From contig PMAK01000103.1 of NCBI GenBank assembly GCA_003153655.1, forward strand, positions 1-9,584: a DNA stretch of 9,584 nt. The letters are read 5' to 3'. Positions 1 to 5,078 of this stretch are shown piece after piece. Positions within the stretch are counted from its first letter, which is position 1; every line of letters starts with the position of its first letter. The notes under the pieces are model-generated. The model saw only the letters and a program-made list of their open reading frames with translations, had not been told where the DNA came from and ran no database searches. The stretch is from Phycisphaerales bacterium. GTDB taxonomy: Bacteria; Planctomycetota; Phycisphaerae; Tepidisphaerales; Tepidisphaeraceae. A program made the translations under genes and the position numbers.

Positions 1-100
1 CGAAAAAGTCATGCTCCAAACACGGTCTTCTCATCCACCAAAAAAAGAGTTCCCATGCTAATTCTTCACACAAAACAGCTCCCCAGGCCGTTAAATCCAA
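1..100. other. Window edge, no gene seen
   Basis: No open frame of credible length or recognisable protein was found on either strand, and no clear terminator hairpin is visible. The minus-strand gene series ends at base 101, so this is probably the region just downstream of that operon. The strong C-over-G bias of the neighbouring genes is absent, which fits noncoding DNA. Confidence 0.4.
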
Positions 101-286
101 TCAGTGGCGTTTCCCACTGCGATGAGACCGGCCCTTGGGCTTTATCTCCAGATCGGTAACCAGCAGCAAATCCACAATGTTCATCGAGTCATCAGGTTGA
201 TACACAGTCGCAGTCCGCCCGCTTGGAGAAATCGCAAGAAATTCCCGGTGCAGAACTGGAACCTTCCGCCCATCAGCCAAGTGCAT
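101..286 (-). CDS. Small conserved-type protein, 61 aa as read; N-terminus apparently out of frame
   Basis: The product is 61 aa from ATG 286. It contains motifs HLADGRKVPV, EFLAISPSGRTATVYQPDD and VDLLLVTDLEIKP, which resemble a small hypothetical protein I recall from planctomycetes; the function is unknown. The same frame continues upstream to 352 and encodes RVRQLWKAEPFHKFT, which looks like the natural N-terminus of this family. However, it contains no ATG, GTG or TTG before the in-frame TAG at 353-355. An ATG at 351-349, four bases after the stop of the preceding gene, is where an operon start would be expected, but it is one frame off. Either the gene carries a single-base indel near its start, or it starts at a rare codon or at the internal ATG. 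There is no Shine-Dalgarno sequence before ATG 286. It is the last gene of the minus-strand cluster. Confidence 0.55.
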   Translation of the reverse strand: MHLADGRKVPVLHREFLAISPSGRTATVYQPDDSMNIVDLLLVTDLEIKPKGRSHRSGKRH

Positions 287-355
287 CGTAAACTTATGGA
301 ACGGCTCGGCTTTCCAAAGCTGACGAACTCTGTCGCTGGCCGTAACAACATCCTA

Positions 356-598
356 TCAAGATTCTTTTCGCGGCGACTGCTTTTCCACAACCACCTCATC
401 AATCACCGTCCGCCGCAACTTCACATTCGGATCCTGCATAAACGGCTTCTCCTCAATCTTACAGTCACGATAGATCGTCTTCGAGCCCGACACATCCGAT
501 TTCATCGCCGCCCGAACATACGCCACCTGCCGACCCAGCCACCCAAGCAACCCCTTGCCAGGCAACGGCTCCGAAGGTTTTGAATTTCCATCGTTCAT
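356..598 (-). CDS. Hypothetical protein, 80 aa
   Basis: I do not recognise a named family. The product is a basic, soluble 80-residue protein with a short stretch GKGLLGWLGRQVAYVRAAMKS (about residues 14-34, slightly broken here: GKGLLGWLGR then QVAYVRAAMKS) that could form an amphipathic helix. The second half reads NVKLRRTVIDEVVVEK. The ATG at 598-596 overlaps the TGA of the upstream gene (597-595) as ATGA, so the two are probably translationally coupled. A longer in-frame reading from 688 exists but starts inside the upstream gene, and its extra residues are only a shadow of that gene. The next small gene would begin a few bases after the stop. The function is not inferable; co-expression with the phosphatase cluster is the only clue. 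Confidence 0.6.
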   Translation of the reverse strand: MNDGNSKPSEPLPGKGLLGWLGRQVAYVRAAMKSDVSGSKTIYRDCKIEEKPFMQDPNVKLRRTVIDEVVVEKQSPRKES

Positions 599-876
599 GG
601 CGATATATCCACCCCAAACTCTTTCTTCGCTTGCCCAATCGCATCCTCCAGCGACCCATGCCACGTATCCCCCACAAACCCCCCGCAATCATCCAGCCGA
701 TACAGCACCCAATTATCCAACTGCGGCTCAATCACCAACCGGCTCACCATCCCCGGCATAGGCCGAGTCCCCGTCCCCCGCGCTGATCCCAAATTCATCG
801 CCGCATGCGGCAAACAATCATTGCTCGCCGGCATAGGCTTCAAGAGATTGTGATAAATCTTCCCTGGCATTGCCAT
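595..876 (-). CDS. Hypothetical protein, 93 aa
   Basis: The family is unrecognised. The C-terminal half has a compact pattern, WVLYRLDDCGGFVGDTWH followed by EDAIGQAKKEFGV, reminiscent of small planctomycete hypothetical proteins. The N-terminal 40 residues look low in conservation, so an internal start (ATG 798 or 759) is possible. I prefer ATG 876 because GGGA lies about 8 bases upstream, inside the end of the phosphatase gene, and only 4 bases separate it from that gene's stop. The 3' end overlaps the next start as ATGA. No signal peptide or membrane segment is visible, so it is probably a cytoplasmic protein. Confidence 0.6.
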   Translation of the reverse strand: MAMPGKIYHNLLKPMPASNDCLPHAAMNLGSARGTGTRPMPGMVSRLVIEPQLDNWVLYRLDDCGGFVGDTWHGSLEDAIGQAKKEFGVDISP

Positions 877-880
877 CGGC

Positions 881-1468
881 TCATTCCCGCGACAACGGCA
901 TCTCCGTCGTCATCTGCTCTGTCTTCGGATCATACGTATCAATAAACCGCGTCACATCCCCAATCATCCGCTGGCTATGCCCAAAAGTCTTCATCTCCGC
1001 CGTCGTCCGATCCTTGTCATAATTCAGCACGCTCCGCTGATAAGCCGCCACCATCATCCCCGTCCGCCGCACGCCCTGCGCACAATGCACCAAAACCGGC
1101 TGCAACGCCGGGTCCCTCGCAATCGTCAAAAACTGACTGATCTGATCCCCGCTCGGCCACCCCCCCAACAAAACCGGAATCCGAATCACCCTGATCCCGT
1201 GCTCCCGGCAATAAGCCAACTCATCCGTAAACGGCTCCTGCGTAATCTCCCGGTCATCCACCAGCGATACAATCGTCCGCACATGTGTCTTCTTCGCCGC
1301 CAGATCAAACTGATGCATGTTACGCACACCATCGCGATACAACACGCCCGCGTTCACTGTCGCCAGATGATACGTGTCAAAATACACCCAGAAAATCCAC
1401 CACCCCGCCGCCGCCAGTATCGCGACGCCAAAAATTATCGGACCAAGGATGTGAAACCTAACTCCCAA
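881..1468 (-). CDS. Membrane-anchored protein tyrosine / dual-specificity phosphatase
   Basis: The product is 195 aa. Residues about 8-30 form a hydrophobic segment without an obvious cleavage site, so the protein is probably anchored with its domain on one face of the membrane. The rest is a cysteine-phosphatase fold. VLVHCAQGVRRTG carries the CX5R signature with nucleophile Cys129 and phosphate-binding Arg135. RDGVRNMHQFDLAAKK and TIVSLVDDRE match the early strand-loop pattern of DSP-like tyrosine phosphatases. The general acid is uncertain; Asp108 in the GGWPSGDQ loop is a candidate. The start is TTG at 1468-1466, because an in-frame TGA (1471-1469) lies directly before it and the nearby ATG 1472 is out of frame. 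GGGAG at 1477-1473 is close. The upstream gene ends 11 bases away and the next gene starts 4 bases after, so it is part of an operon. The substrate is unknown. Confidence 0.82.
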   Translation of the reverse strand: MGVRFHILGPIIFGVAILAAAGWWIFWVYFDTYHLATVNAGVLYRDGVRNMHQFDLAAKKTHVRTIVSLVDDREITQEPFTDELAYCREHGIRVIRIPVLLGGWPSGDQISQFLTIARDPALQPVLVHCAQGVRRTGMMVAAYQRSVLNYDKDRTTAEMKTFGHSQRMIGDVTRFIDTYDPKTEQMTTEMPLSRE

Positions 1469-1479
1469 TCATCTCCCAG

Positions 1480-1890
1480 TTATTCCGGCTCAAACTCTTT
1501 ATCCTTCCCCGCCGCATTCCGCACATCCACAAACCCCGACTGATCATCCGCGCTCAGCGATGCGGTCGTAAACGCCTTGCCGCCATTCCGTGAAACAAAT
1601 ACGTTGGCCGAATCCTTCTGTGCAATCAGCGTCACCGAGCTCGCCGAACCCGGCGAAGCCATCTTGATCGACGCCTGATCCTTATCGCATGTCATCCAGA
1701 GCAATGCCCCATCCACCGCCGTCCGCACCTTCAAACTCCGCACGGTCAAATCCCCAAACTCCGCATCCGGCGCCGCATTCGGCTTAGATGCCCCCACCGC
1801 AACGGCGGCCACAACCACCACCAAAAATCCCAGCCGCCATCGCCGACAAGAACGCTCCAGGCGCTCCACGCGCTGTTCCAGTGTGTGCAT
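1480..1890 (-). CDS. Single-pass membrane protein with short coiled coil, 136 aa
   Basis: The protein starts with a heptad-like segment (LEQRVERLERSCRRW, residues about 4-18), followed by a transmembrane helix (LGFLVVVVAAVAVGA, residues about 20-34). The rest is Ser/Ala/Asp-rich, reads as beta-strand and is probably extracytoplasmic: FGDLTVRSLKVR, ALLWMTCD, SVTLIAQKDSANVFVSRNGG. The architecture resembles small planctomycete envelope proteins of unknown function. The start ATG 1890 follows a 72-base gap after nuoE that holds spaced TTTCAT repeats. No strong ribosome-binding site is seen. The stop TAA lies 11 bases before the phosphatase TTG start, so the two membrane proteins are probably co-expressed. 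This is a description only; no enzyme motif is visible. Confidence 0.68.
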   Translation of the reverse strand: MHTLEQRVERLERSCRRWRLGFLVVVVAAVAVGASKPNAAPDAEFGDLTVRSLKVRTAVDGALLWMTCDKDQASIKMASPGSASSVTLIAQKDSANVFVSRNGGKAFTTASLSADDQSGFVDVRNAAGKDKEFEPE

Positions 1891-1906
1891 GATTGTGCTT
1901 TCGTCT

Positions 1907-1941
1907 ATGAAATCGCTTTTATGAAATCACTGTTGATGAAA
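1907..1941 (-). repeat. Three spaced TTTCAT repeats between nuoE and the 136-aa gene
   Basis: On the minus strand the hexamer TTTCAT occurs three times. The + strand ATGAAA copies start at 1907, 1921 and 1936, a spacing of 14 and 15 bases. The two copies nearest the 136-aa gene share the longer word GATTTCATA. They could be a small iterated binding site or chance repetition in a short AT-rich gap. Confidence 0.3.
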
Positions 1942-1962
1942 CCAACCGAAAAGGCGAGAGGC

Positions 1963-2544
1963 TCAATGCCCATCGCCTTCATCCCACGTCACCGCGGGGT
2001 CATGATAGTCGTTCGCGCTGGCCGGCAATTTCGCAATCAATTCATCCACTGTTTCCACAGTCAGATTCTCATGCAAAACATCATTGATGAGCATCACCGG
2101 CGCCGTCCCGCAAGCCCCAAGACATTCCAGCTCGACAAGCGTAAACCGCCCATCCGCCGTCGATTCCCCTTCTTCAATTTTCAGCTTCTTAATCAGATGA
2201 TCCGTGAGCTTCCGCGAATCACAAATCTCGCAAGAAAGCGATCGGCAAACCTGCAACAGATACTGCCCCTTCGGCCGCAGCCAATATTCCTCATAGAAAG
2301 TCGCCGTATCCAAAACCTCCGCCGGCGACATCTCCAAAAACGCCGCGATCTCCTCCATCGCCTGCACCGGAATCCAGTTGTAAGCGTGCTGAATCTCATG
2401 CAGCGCCGGCAGAAGTACAGCGCGCTTATTCGGATACCGGGGAAAATACTTGGCGGTCAACCCCGCCTTAATCTCCTCAGTCAAATAAGGCTCGCTCCGC
2501 CGCTCAACCGTTGCCGTCCGACGATTTTCGGTGATCCACGCCAT
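1963..2544 (-). CDS. nuoE: NADH-quinone oxidoreductase subunit E (24-kDa-type, [2Fe-2S])
   Basis: NuoE is a peripheral-arm subunit of complex I that carries the N1a [2Fe-2S] cluster beside NuoF. The 193-aa product has the thioredoxin-like fold pattern of the family. It begins with a helical N-terminal part (LLPALHEIQHAYNWIPVQA; MEEIAAFLEMSPAEVLDTATFYEEY). Cluster ligands follow at Cys100 and Cys105 (VCRSLSC), then Cys141 and Cys145 (ECLGACGTAPV). Cys108 is an extra cysteine. The length is somewhat above the ~165-180 usual, with extensions at both ends. The start ATG 2544 has GGAAG only 3 bases before it, which is a short spacing. NuoE normally follows NuoD or precedes NuoF. Here nuoD is 900 bases upstream and no nuoF follows, so the nuo genes are split and the rest must lie elsewhere. 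Confidence 0.93.
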   Translation of the reverse strand: MAWITENRRTATVERRSEPYLTEEIKAGLTAKYFPRYPNKRAVLLPALHEIQHAYNWIPVQAMEEIAAFLEMSPAEVLDTATFYEEYWLRPKGQYLLQVCRSLSCEICDSRKLTDHLIKKLKIEEGESTADGRFTLVELECLGACGTAPVMLINDVLHENLTVETVDELIAKLPASANDYHDPAVTWDEGDGH

Positions 2545-2556
2545 ATTCTTCCAATG

Positions 2557-2709
2557 CTACACGAGGTTTAACAACCGTTCCATAAGAGTATCGCTAATGA
2601 CCTCGGCGATTTTGCGAATATCAAGCAGGGTTTTGCCGCGATCTTGGCCGCGAGACTCCTCCCGTCAGCGGAGCGATTCGGCCTCCGAGTTGCTGTCGAC
2701 GAAGGTCAT
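2557..2709 (-). pseudogene. Probable toxin-gene (vapC-like) remnant with in-frame stop
   Basis: An ATG at 2709 overlaps the 3' part of the VapB-like gene exactly where a VapC toxin start would be expected. It reads MTFVDSNSEAESLR and then TGA at 2667-2665. MTFVDSN resembles a PIN-domain start (xxVDSN/T), but nothing of the usual ~130-aa PIN domain follows. The same frame continues after the TGA for 36 codons (REESRGQDRGKTLLDIRKIA, then EVISDTLMERLLNLV) to TAG 2557, twelve bases before nuoE. I cannot identify the second segment, and it need not derive from the toxin. The most economical reading is a toxin gene deleted down to its first codons, fused to other sequence. Confidence 0.35.
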
Positions 2710-2920
2710 GCCGTTTGTCCCTCATTCCGCGCATCTCGCGCAGATCCTCCGGGGTCATAAAATCTTTGAACGTTCCGAAAAGCTTAGTGATCTCTCGCAG
2801 CTTGTCGCGTCGCTCGTAGGCCTCCAACGCCAACACGACAGCTTCACGAATTGTCTTAGACCCGGATCTCTTCATGACGGATTTAAGAAGCTTCTCAGGA
2901 ATATTGACGGTAGTCTTCAT
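2621..2920 (-). CDS. vapB: VapB-family ribbon-helix-helix antitoxin, orphan, with read-through tail
   Basis: The 99-aa protein starts MKTTVNIPEKLLKSVMKRSG and continues with TIREAVVLALEAYERR. This is the ribbon-helix-helix DNA-binding pattern of VapB antitoxins (residues about 1-40). The toxin-neutralising part follows, KLFGTFKDFMTPEDLREMR (residues about 46-64). Family members I know are about 70-75 aa and stop near KRHDLR. Here the frame runs on for about 25 basic, low-complexity residues (RRQQLGGRIAPL and onward), which look like out-of-frame sequence gained when the original stop was lost. ATG 2920 is preferred because MKTTVNIP is the canonical beginning; no good Shine-Dalgarno is seen. 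VapB normally binds VapC and autorepresses, but no intact vapC follows. The gene lies inside the nuo series, between the 150-aa gene and nuoE. Confidence 0.75.
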   Translation of the reverse strand: MKTTVNIPEKLLKSVMKRSGSKTIREAVVLALEAYERRDKLREITKLFGTFKDFMTPEDLREMRGMRDKRHDLRRQQLGGRIAPLTGGVSRPRSRQNPA

Positions 2921-2991
2921 GTCGCAACCGTTTGTATGTTGGATCCTCAAGTAAACGTGATTTGAACTCTTTGCGCGCCCAACATCTATCA

Positions 2992-3444
2992 TTAAGGGAA
3001 AATGTTTGGCTTGCCCGCCAGCGGGCCATTTCCCGAAACCATCGACAATACAGCCTTCGCTTTGAAAACCACACTTTCGCTCGGACCAGTGACTATGCGC
3101 GTATATGCCCATCGGACAGGAAATGTCTGTTGAAGGCCGCCAAACGAGAGAAGAAATGTATTCTCCCCAAATTGCGAATTACGGACCCAATTTCCGCAAC
3201 TCGCCGACTTTCGCATGACTTCACCGATATAAGCTCCAAGCGCAAGCGAACGTACCTGTAGGCCTTGTTCAGATATCGGTATCGCTTGGTTTTCCTCGTA
3301 CATCTGCTGCAGGACAGACTCGAGCTTTTCGAGCGACTCCACAGAATAATCCAGAATAACGCCATAACCCTTCGCGCTGGAACTCACGGTGGTGGCAGCC
3401 ATTCTCGCACAAAGAGCCTCGGTGTCCTCTTGCGCATCCGCCAT
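2992..3444 (-). CDS. Hypothetical protein, 150 aa, tightly downstream of nuoD
   Basis: I do not recognise it with confidence. The order of visible parts is: a polar N-terminus; YGVILDYSVESLEKLESVLQ, a strand then helix; SLALGAYIGEVMRK followed by NWVRNSQFG; and FPVRWAYTRIVTGPSESVVF near the end. This 'LGAYxGEV ... W ... GP' layout resembles small DUF3806-like cytoplasmic proteins, but that is a weak memory match. ATG 3444 lies 8 bases after the nuoD stop, with AGAGG suitably placed across the nuoD stop codon, so it is translated from the nuoD transcript. No Cys-rich or membrane features suggest a complex I subunit, and I infer that it is a passenger gene. Base use lacks the strong skew of nuoD. 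Confidence 0.72.
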   Translation of the reverse strand: MADAQEDTEALCARMAATTVSSSAKGYGVILDYSVESLEKLESVLQQMYEENQAIPISEQGLQVRSLALGAYIGEVMRKSASCGNWVRNSQFGENTFLLSFGGLQQTFPVRWAYTRIVTGPSESVVFKAKAVLSMVSGNGPLAGKPNIFP

Positions 3445-3452
3445 TTGCGCCT

Positions 3453-4727
3453 CTACCGATCCAATTCCGCCGCGATCACGTTAATGCTCCCCAGCACCGC
3501 AACCACATCCGAAATCATGTGTCCCTCAATCAACTTCGGGAAAACCTGGTAGTTGATATAACAAGGCGGCCGCGTCCACACCCGCCACGGAATATTCTCC
3601 CCAGCCGACACAATATAAAAACCAAGCTCACCAATCGCGCTCTCAATGCACCCGTAAACTTCCCCCTTCGGCGCTTCAAATCCGCGATTCGTCATGATCA
3701 ATTCAAAATGCTGAATCAATCCCTCAATGCTGCTGAACACCTGGTCCTTCGGCGGCAAAACTTCCTTCCCCTCCGGACTCACATTCACCGGCCCGCCCGG
3801 AATAATATCAATCAGTTGCCGGATAATGCTCAGACTTTGTTTCATCTCCTCTAATCGCACCAGATAGCGCGCATACACATCCCCCGTGCTCATCACCGGA
3901 ACCTTGAAATCAACAGCCGGCGCACCCTGCCCATCCCAGTTATCAGCAAAGCAAAGATACGGCTCGTCCTTGCGAATATCCCGCCGTACGCCGCTCGCCC
4001 GCGCCATCGGACCCGTCAGGCTCCAGTCAATCGCCTCTTCCCGGCTGATCACGCCAATCCCCTTCGTCCGATCCACGAAAATCCGATTCTTATTCAACAG
4101 CGCTTCAACATCCGCCATCGCCGGCGGCATGTCCTCATTCACAAACTTCTTCACCATCCGCTTGAACGTCGCTTCATCCGGCAAATCCATGTTCAGCCCC
4201 CCTACCCGCGTCCAACTCGTGTGGAACCGCTGGCCGGACATGTATTCAACAATGTCGTAAATCGATTCGCGCTGATTAAACCCATATAAAAATGCCGTGA
4301 ACGCCCCAAGATCCAATCCGGCAGCGCCGACACAAAGTAAGTGCGATTGAATCCGCCCCAGCTCCCCCGCGATCGTCCGCAAGACTTTGCACCGCGGCGT
4401 CAATTCAATCCCCATCAGCTTCTCAGTCGCCCCATGCCACGCAAGCTCGTTGTAGATCGGAGCCGAATAATCCATCCGGTCCACGATCGTCACATACTGG
4501 TTGTAATTGAGATGTTCCCCCAGCTTCTCAAACCCGCTATGAAGAAACCCAATGTGTGGCGTGGCCCGAAGAATTCGCTCCCCATCCAACTCCAGCACCA
4601 GCCGCAAAGTCGTATGCGTCGCCGGATGCTGCGGACCGAAATTAAGGGTCCAACGATTCTCTCCGTCCGACCCACCCATCTCCGGCGGCAGGACCTCGCT
4701 TGATGCTTGACTCAAGGTAAATGGCAT
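3453..4727 (-). CDS. nuoD: NADH-quinone oxidoreductase subunit D (49-kDa-type)
   Basis: NuoD forms the quinone-binding pocket of complex I at the junction of the peripheral and membrane arms. In numbering from the upstream GTG 4733 (426 aa), NFGPQHPATH (31-40) and HIGFLHSGFEK (60-70) are family hallmarks. His40 and Tyr89 (in DRMDYS) align with the quinone-pocket His38 and Tyr87 of Thermus Nqo4 with a constant offset of 2. RVGGLNMDLP, TGPMARASGVRRDIRKDEPY and the canonical end GSINVIAAELDR are also present, so the gene is complete. The Gly that usually follows HPATH is Thr here. I choose ATG 4727 over GTG 4733 because a TATAAT box (4742-4737) ends only 9 bases before ATG, and no Shine-Dalgarno exists for either codon. 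It heads the minus-strand series; nuoA-C are not in the window. Confidence 0.95.
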   Translation of the reverse strand: MPFTLSQASSEVLPPEMGGSDGENRWTLNFGPQHPATHTTLRLVLELDGERILRATPHIGFLHSGFEKLGEHLNYNQYVTIVDRMDYSAPIYNELAWHGATEKLMGIELTPRCKVLRTIAGELGRIQSHLLCVGAAGLDLGAFTAFLYGFNQRESIYDIVEYMSGQRFHTSWTRVGGLNMDLPDEATFKRMVKKFVNEDMPPAMADVEALLNKNRIFVDRTKGIGVISREEAIDWSLTGPMARASGVRRDIRKDEPYLCFADNWDGQGAPAVDFKVPVMSTGDVYARYLVRLEEMKQSLSIIRQLIDIIPGGPVNVSPEGKEVLPPKDQVFSSIEGLIQHFELIMTNRGFEAPKGEVYGCIESAIGELGFYIVSAGENIPWRVWTRPPCYINYQVFPKLIEGHMISDVVAVLGSINVIAAELDR

Positions 4728-4736
4728 AGCCACGGG

Positions 4737-4742
4737 ATTATA
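4737..4742 (-). promoter_or_regulatory. TATAAT -10 box directly before nuoD
   Basis: A perfect TATAAT stands on the minus strand in GC-rich surroundings (CGCTATAATCCCGTGG). Transcription would be expected to start about 7 bases after it, near 4730, which leaves only about 3 bases before ATG 4727. No good -35 hexamer is found at 16-18 bases spacing (CTGGTG at 4765-4760 is poor). This is inferred, not proven. Confidence 0.4.
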
Positions 4743-4979
4743 GCGGCCGACCCATTACGCACCAGCGCTCTTGGCATCAGCAACCCATCGATGCGCCAAG
4801 CTGACATGCCCCAGAGGAATACCCAGGGCAATTCACGATGAAAATAAGAGATTCTGGAAGAATATATGAGATCGGACCCAGTGAGGCCTTCATTGCATTA
4901 AGCAGGATCCATAAACCCTGGGAAAGCGAGTTCGCCATTATCATTAAATTAGCGTTCACTAACTTATTGGAACAAAAGA

Positions 4980-5007
4980 TTGCGTTTGCCGGGGGCCATG
5001 CTAGATT
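4980..5007 (+). promoter_or_regulatory. Weak candidate promoter for parB
   Basis: TTGCGT (4980-4985) and TAGATT (5002-5007) are separated by 16 bases and match the sigma-70 boxes 3/6 and 4/6. The start site would fall near 5014, about 10 bases before the parS palindrome, which would let bound ParB hinder its own transcription. This is plausible but weak. Confidence 0.22.
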
Positions 5008-5024
5008 CCTCAGAGTTAATCGAT

Positions 5025-5040
5025 TGTTCCACGTGGAACA
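5025..5040. promoter_or_regulatory. parS: parS centromere site, parB leader
   Basis: TGTTCCACGTGGAACA is a perfect 16-bp palindrome with the conserved CACGTG core of chromosomal parS, the ParB loading site. Its symmetry extends to 22 bp (5022-5043). It lies 38 bases before the parB ATG, within the presumed leader, so ParB spreading could repress its own gene. Confidence 0.93.
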
Positions 5041-5078
5041 ATCAATTGCCCACCCTTCCAAGGAAAGGAGTCCTTGCC

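Larger units (their letters stand above)
4743..5078. other. Divergent intergenic region between nuoD and parB
   Basis: This gap of about 335 bases is relatively AT-rich in 4834-4990 and lacks the C-over-G skew of its flanks, which fits noncoding DNA. It carries the first parS palindrome (5025-5040), a weak candidate parB promoter, and the nuoD -10 box at its left edge. An open frame from 4838 runs through it into parB in another frame, but it has no recognisable protein features. No parA is present here, although parA commonly precedes parB. Confidence 0.5.

Noticed and set aside
660..700. G-quadruplex candidate (C-runs on + strand)
   Set aside because: The G-runs fit the window-wide skew and coding sequence; there is no independent sign of a regulatory role.
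104..1543. Long plus-strand open frames (104-583, 977-1543)
   Set aside because: They lie opposite the minus-strand gene cluster, are rich in Arg/Pro/His as expected from antisense reading of C-skewed DNA, and show no family motif.
1885..2571. 228-codon plus-strand frame over nuoE
   Set aside because: It is antisense to a confidently identified nuoE and has no recognisable motif; its Arg/Pro/Leu richness is a shadow effect.
2665..2667. TGA as a selenocysteine codon
   Set aside because: There is no selenoprotein family match, no convincing SECIS-like hairpin was identified, and the frame is short; a decayed gene is simpler.
2921..3112. Longer start for VapB at 3112
   Set aside because: The additional N-terminal 64 residues overlap the 150-aa gene and are unlike any antitoxin; MKTTVNIPEKL at 2920 is the natural start.
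4980..5078. N-terminal extension of ParB
   Set aside because: It would translate the parS palindrome, while a strong AGGAAAGGAG precedes ATG 5079, where the ParB N-terminus normally begins.
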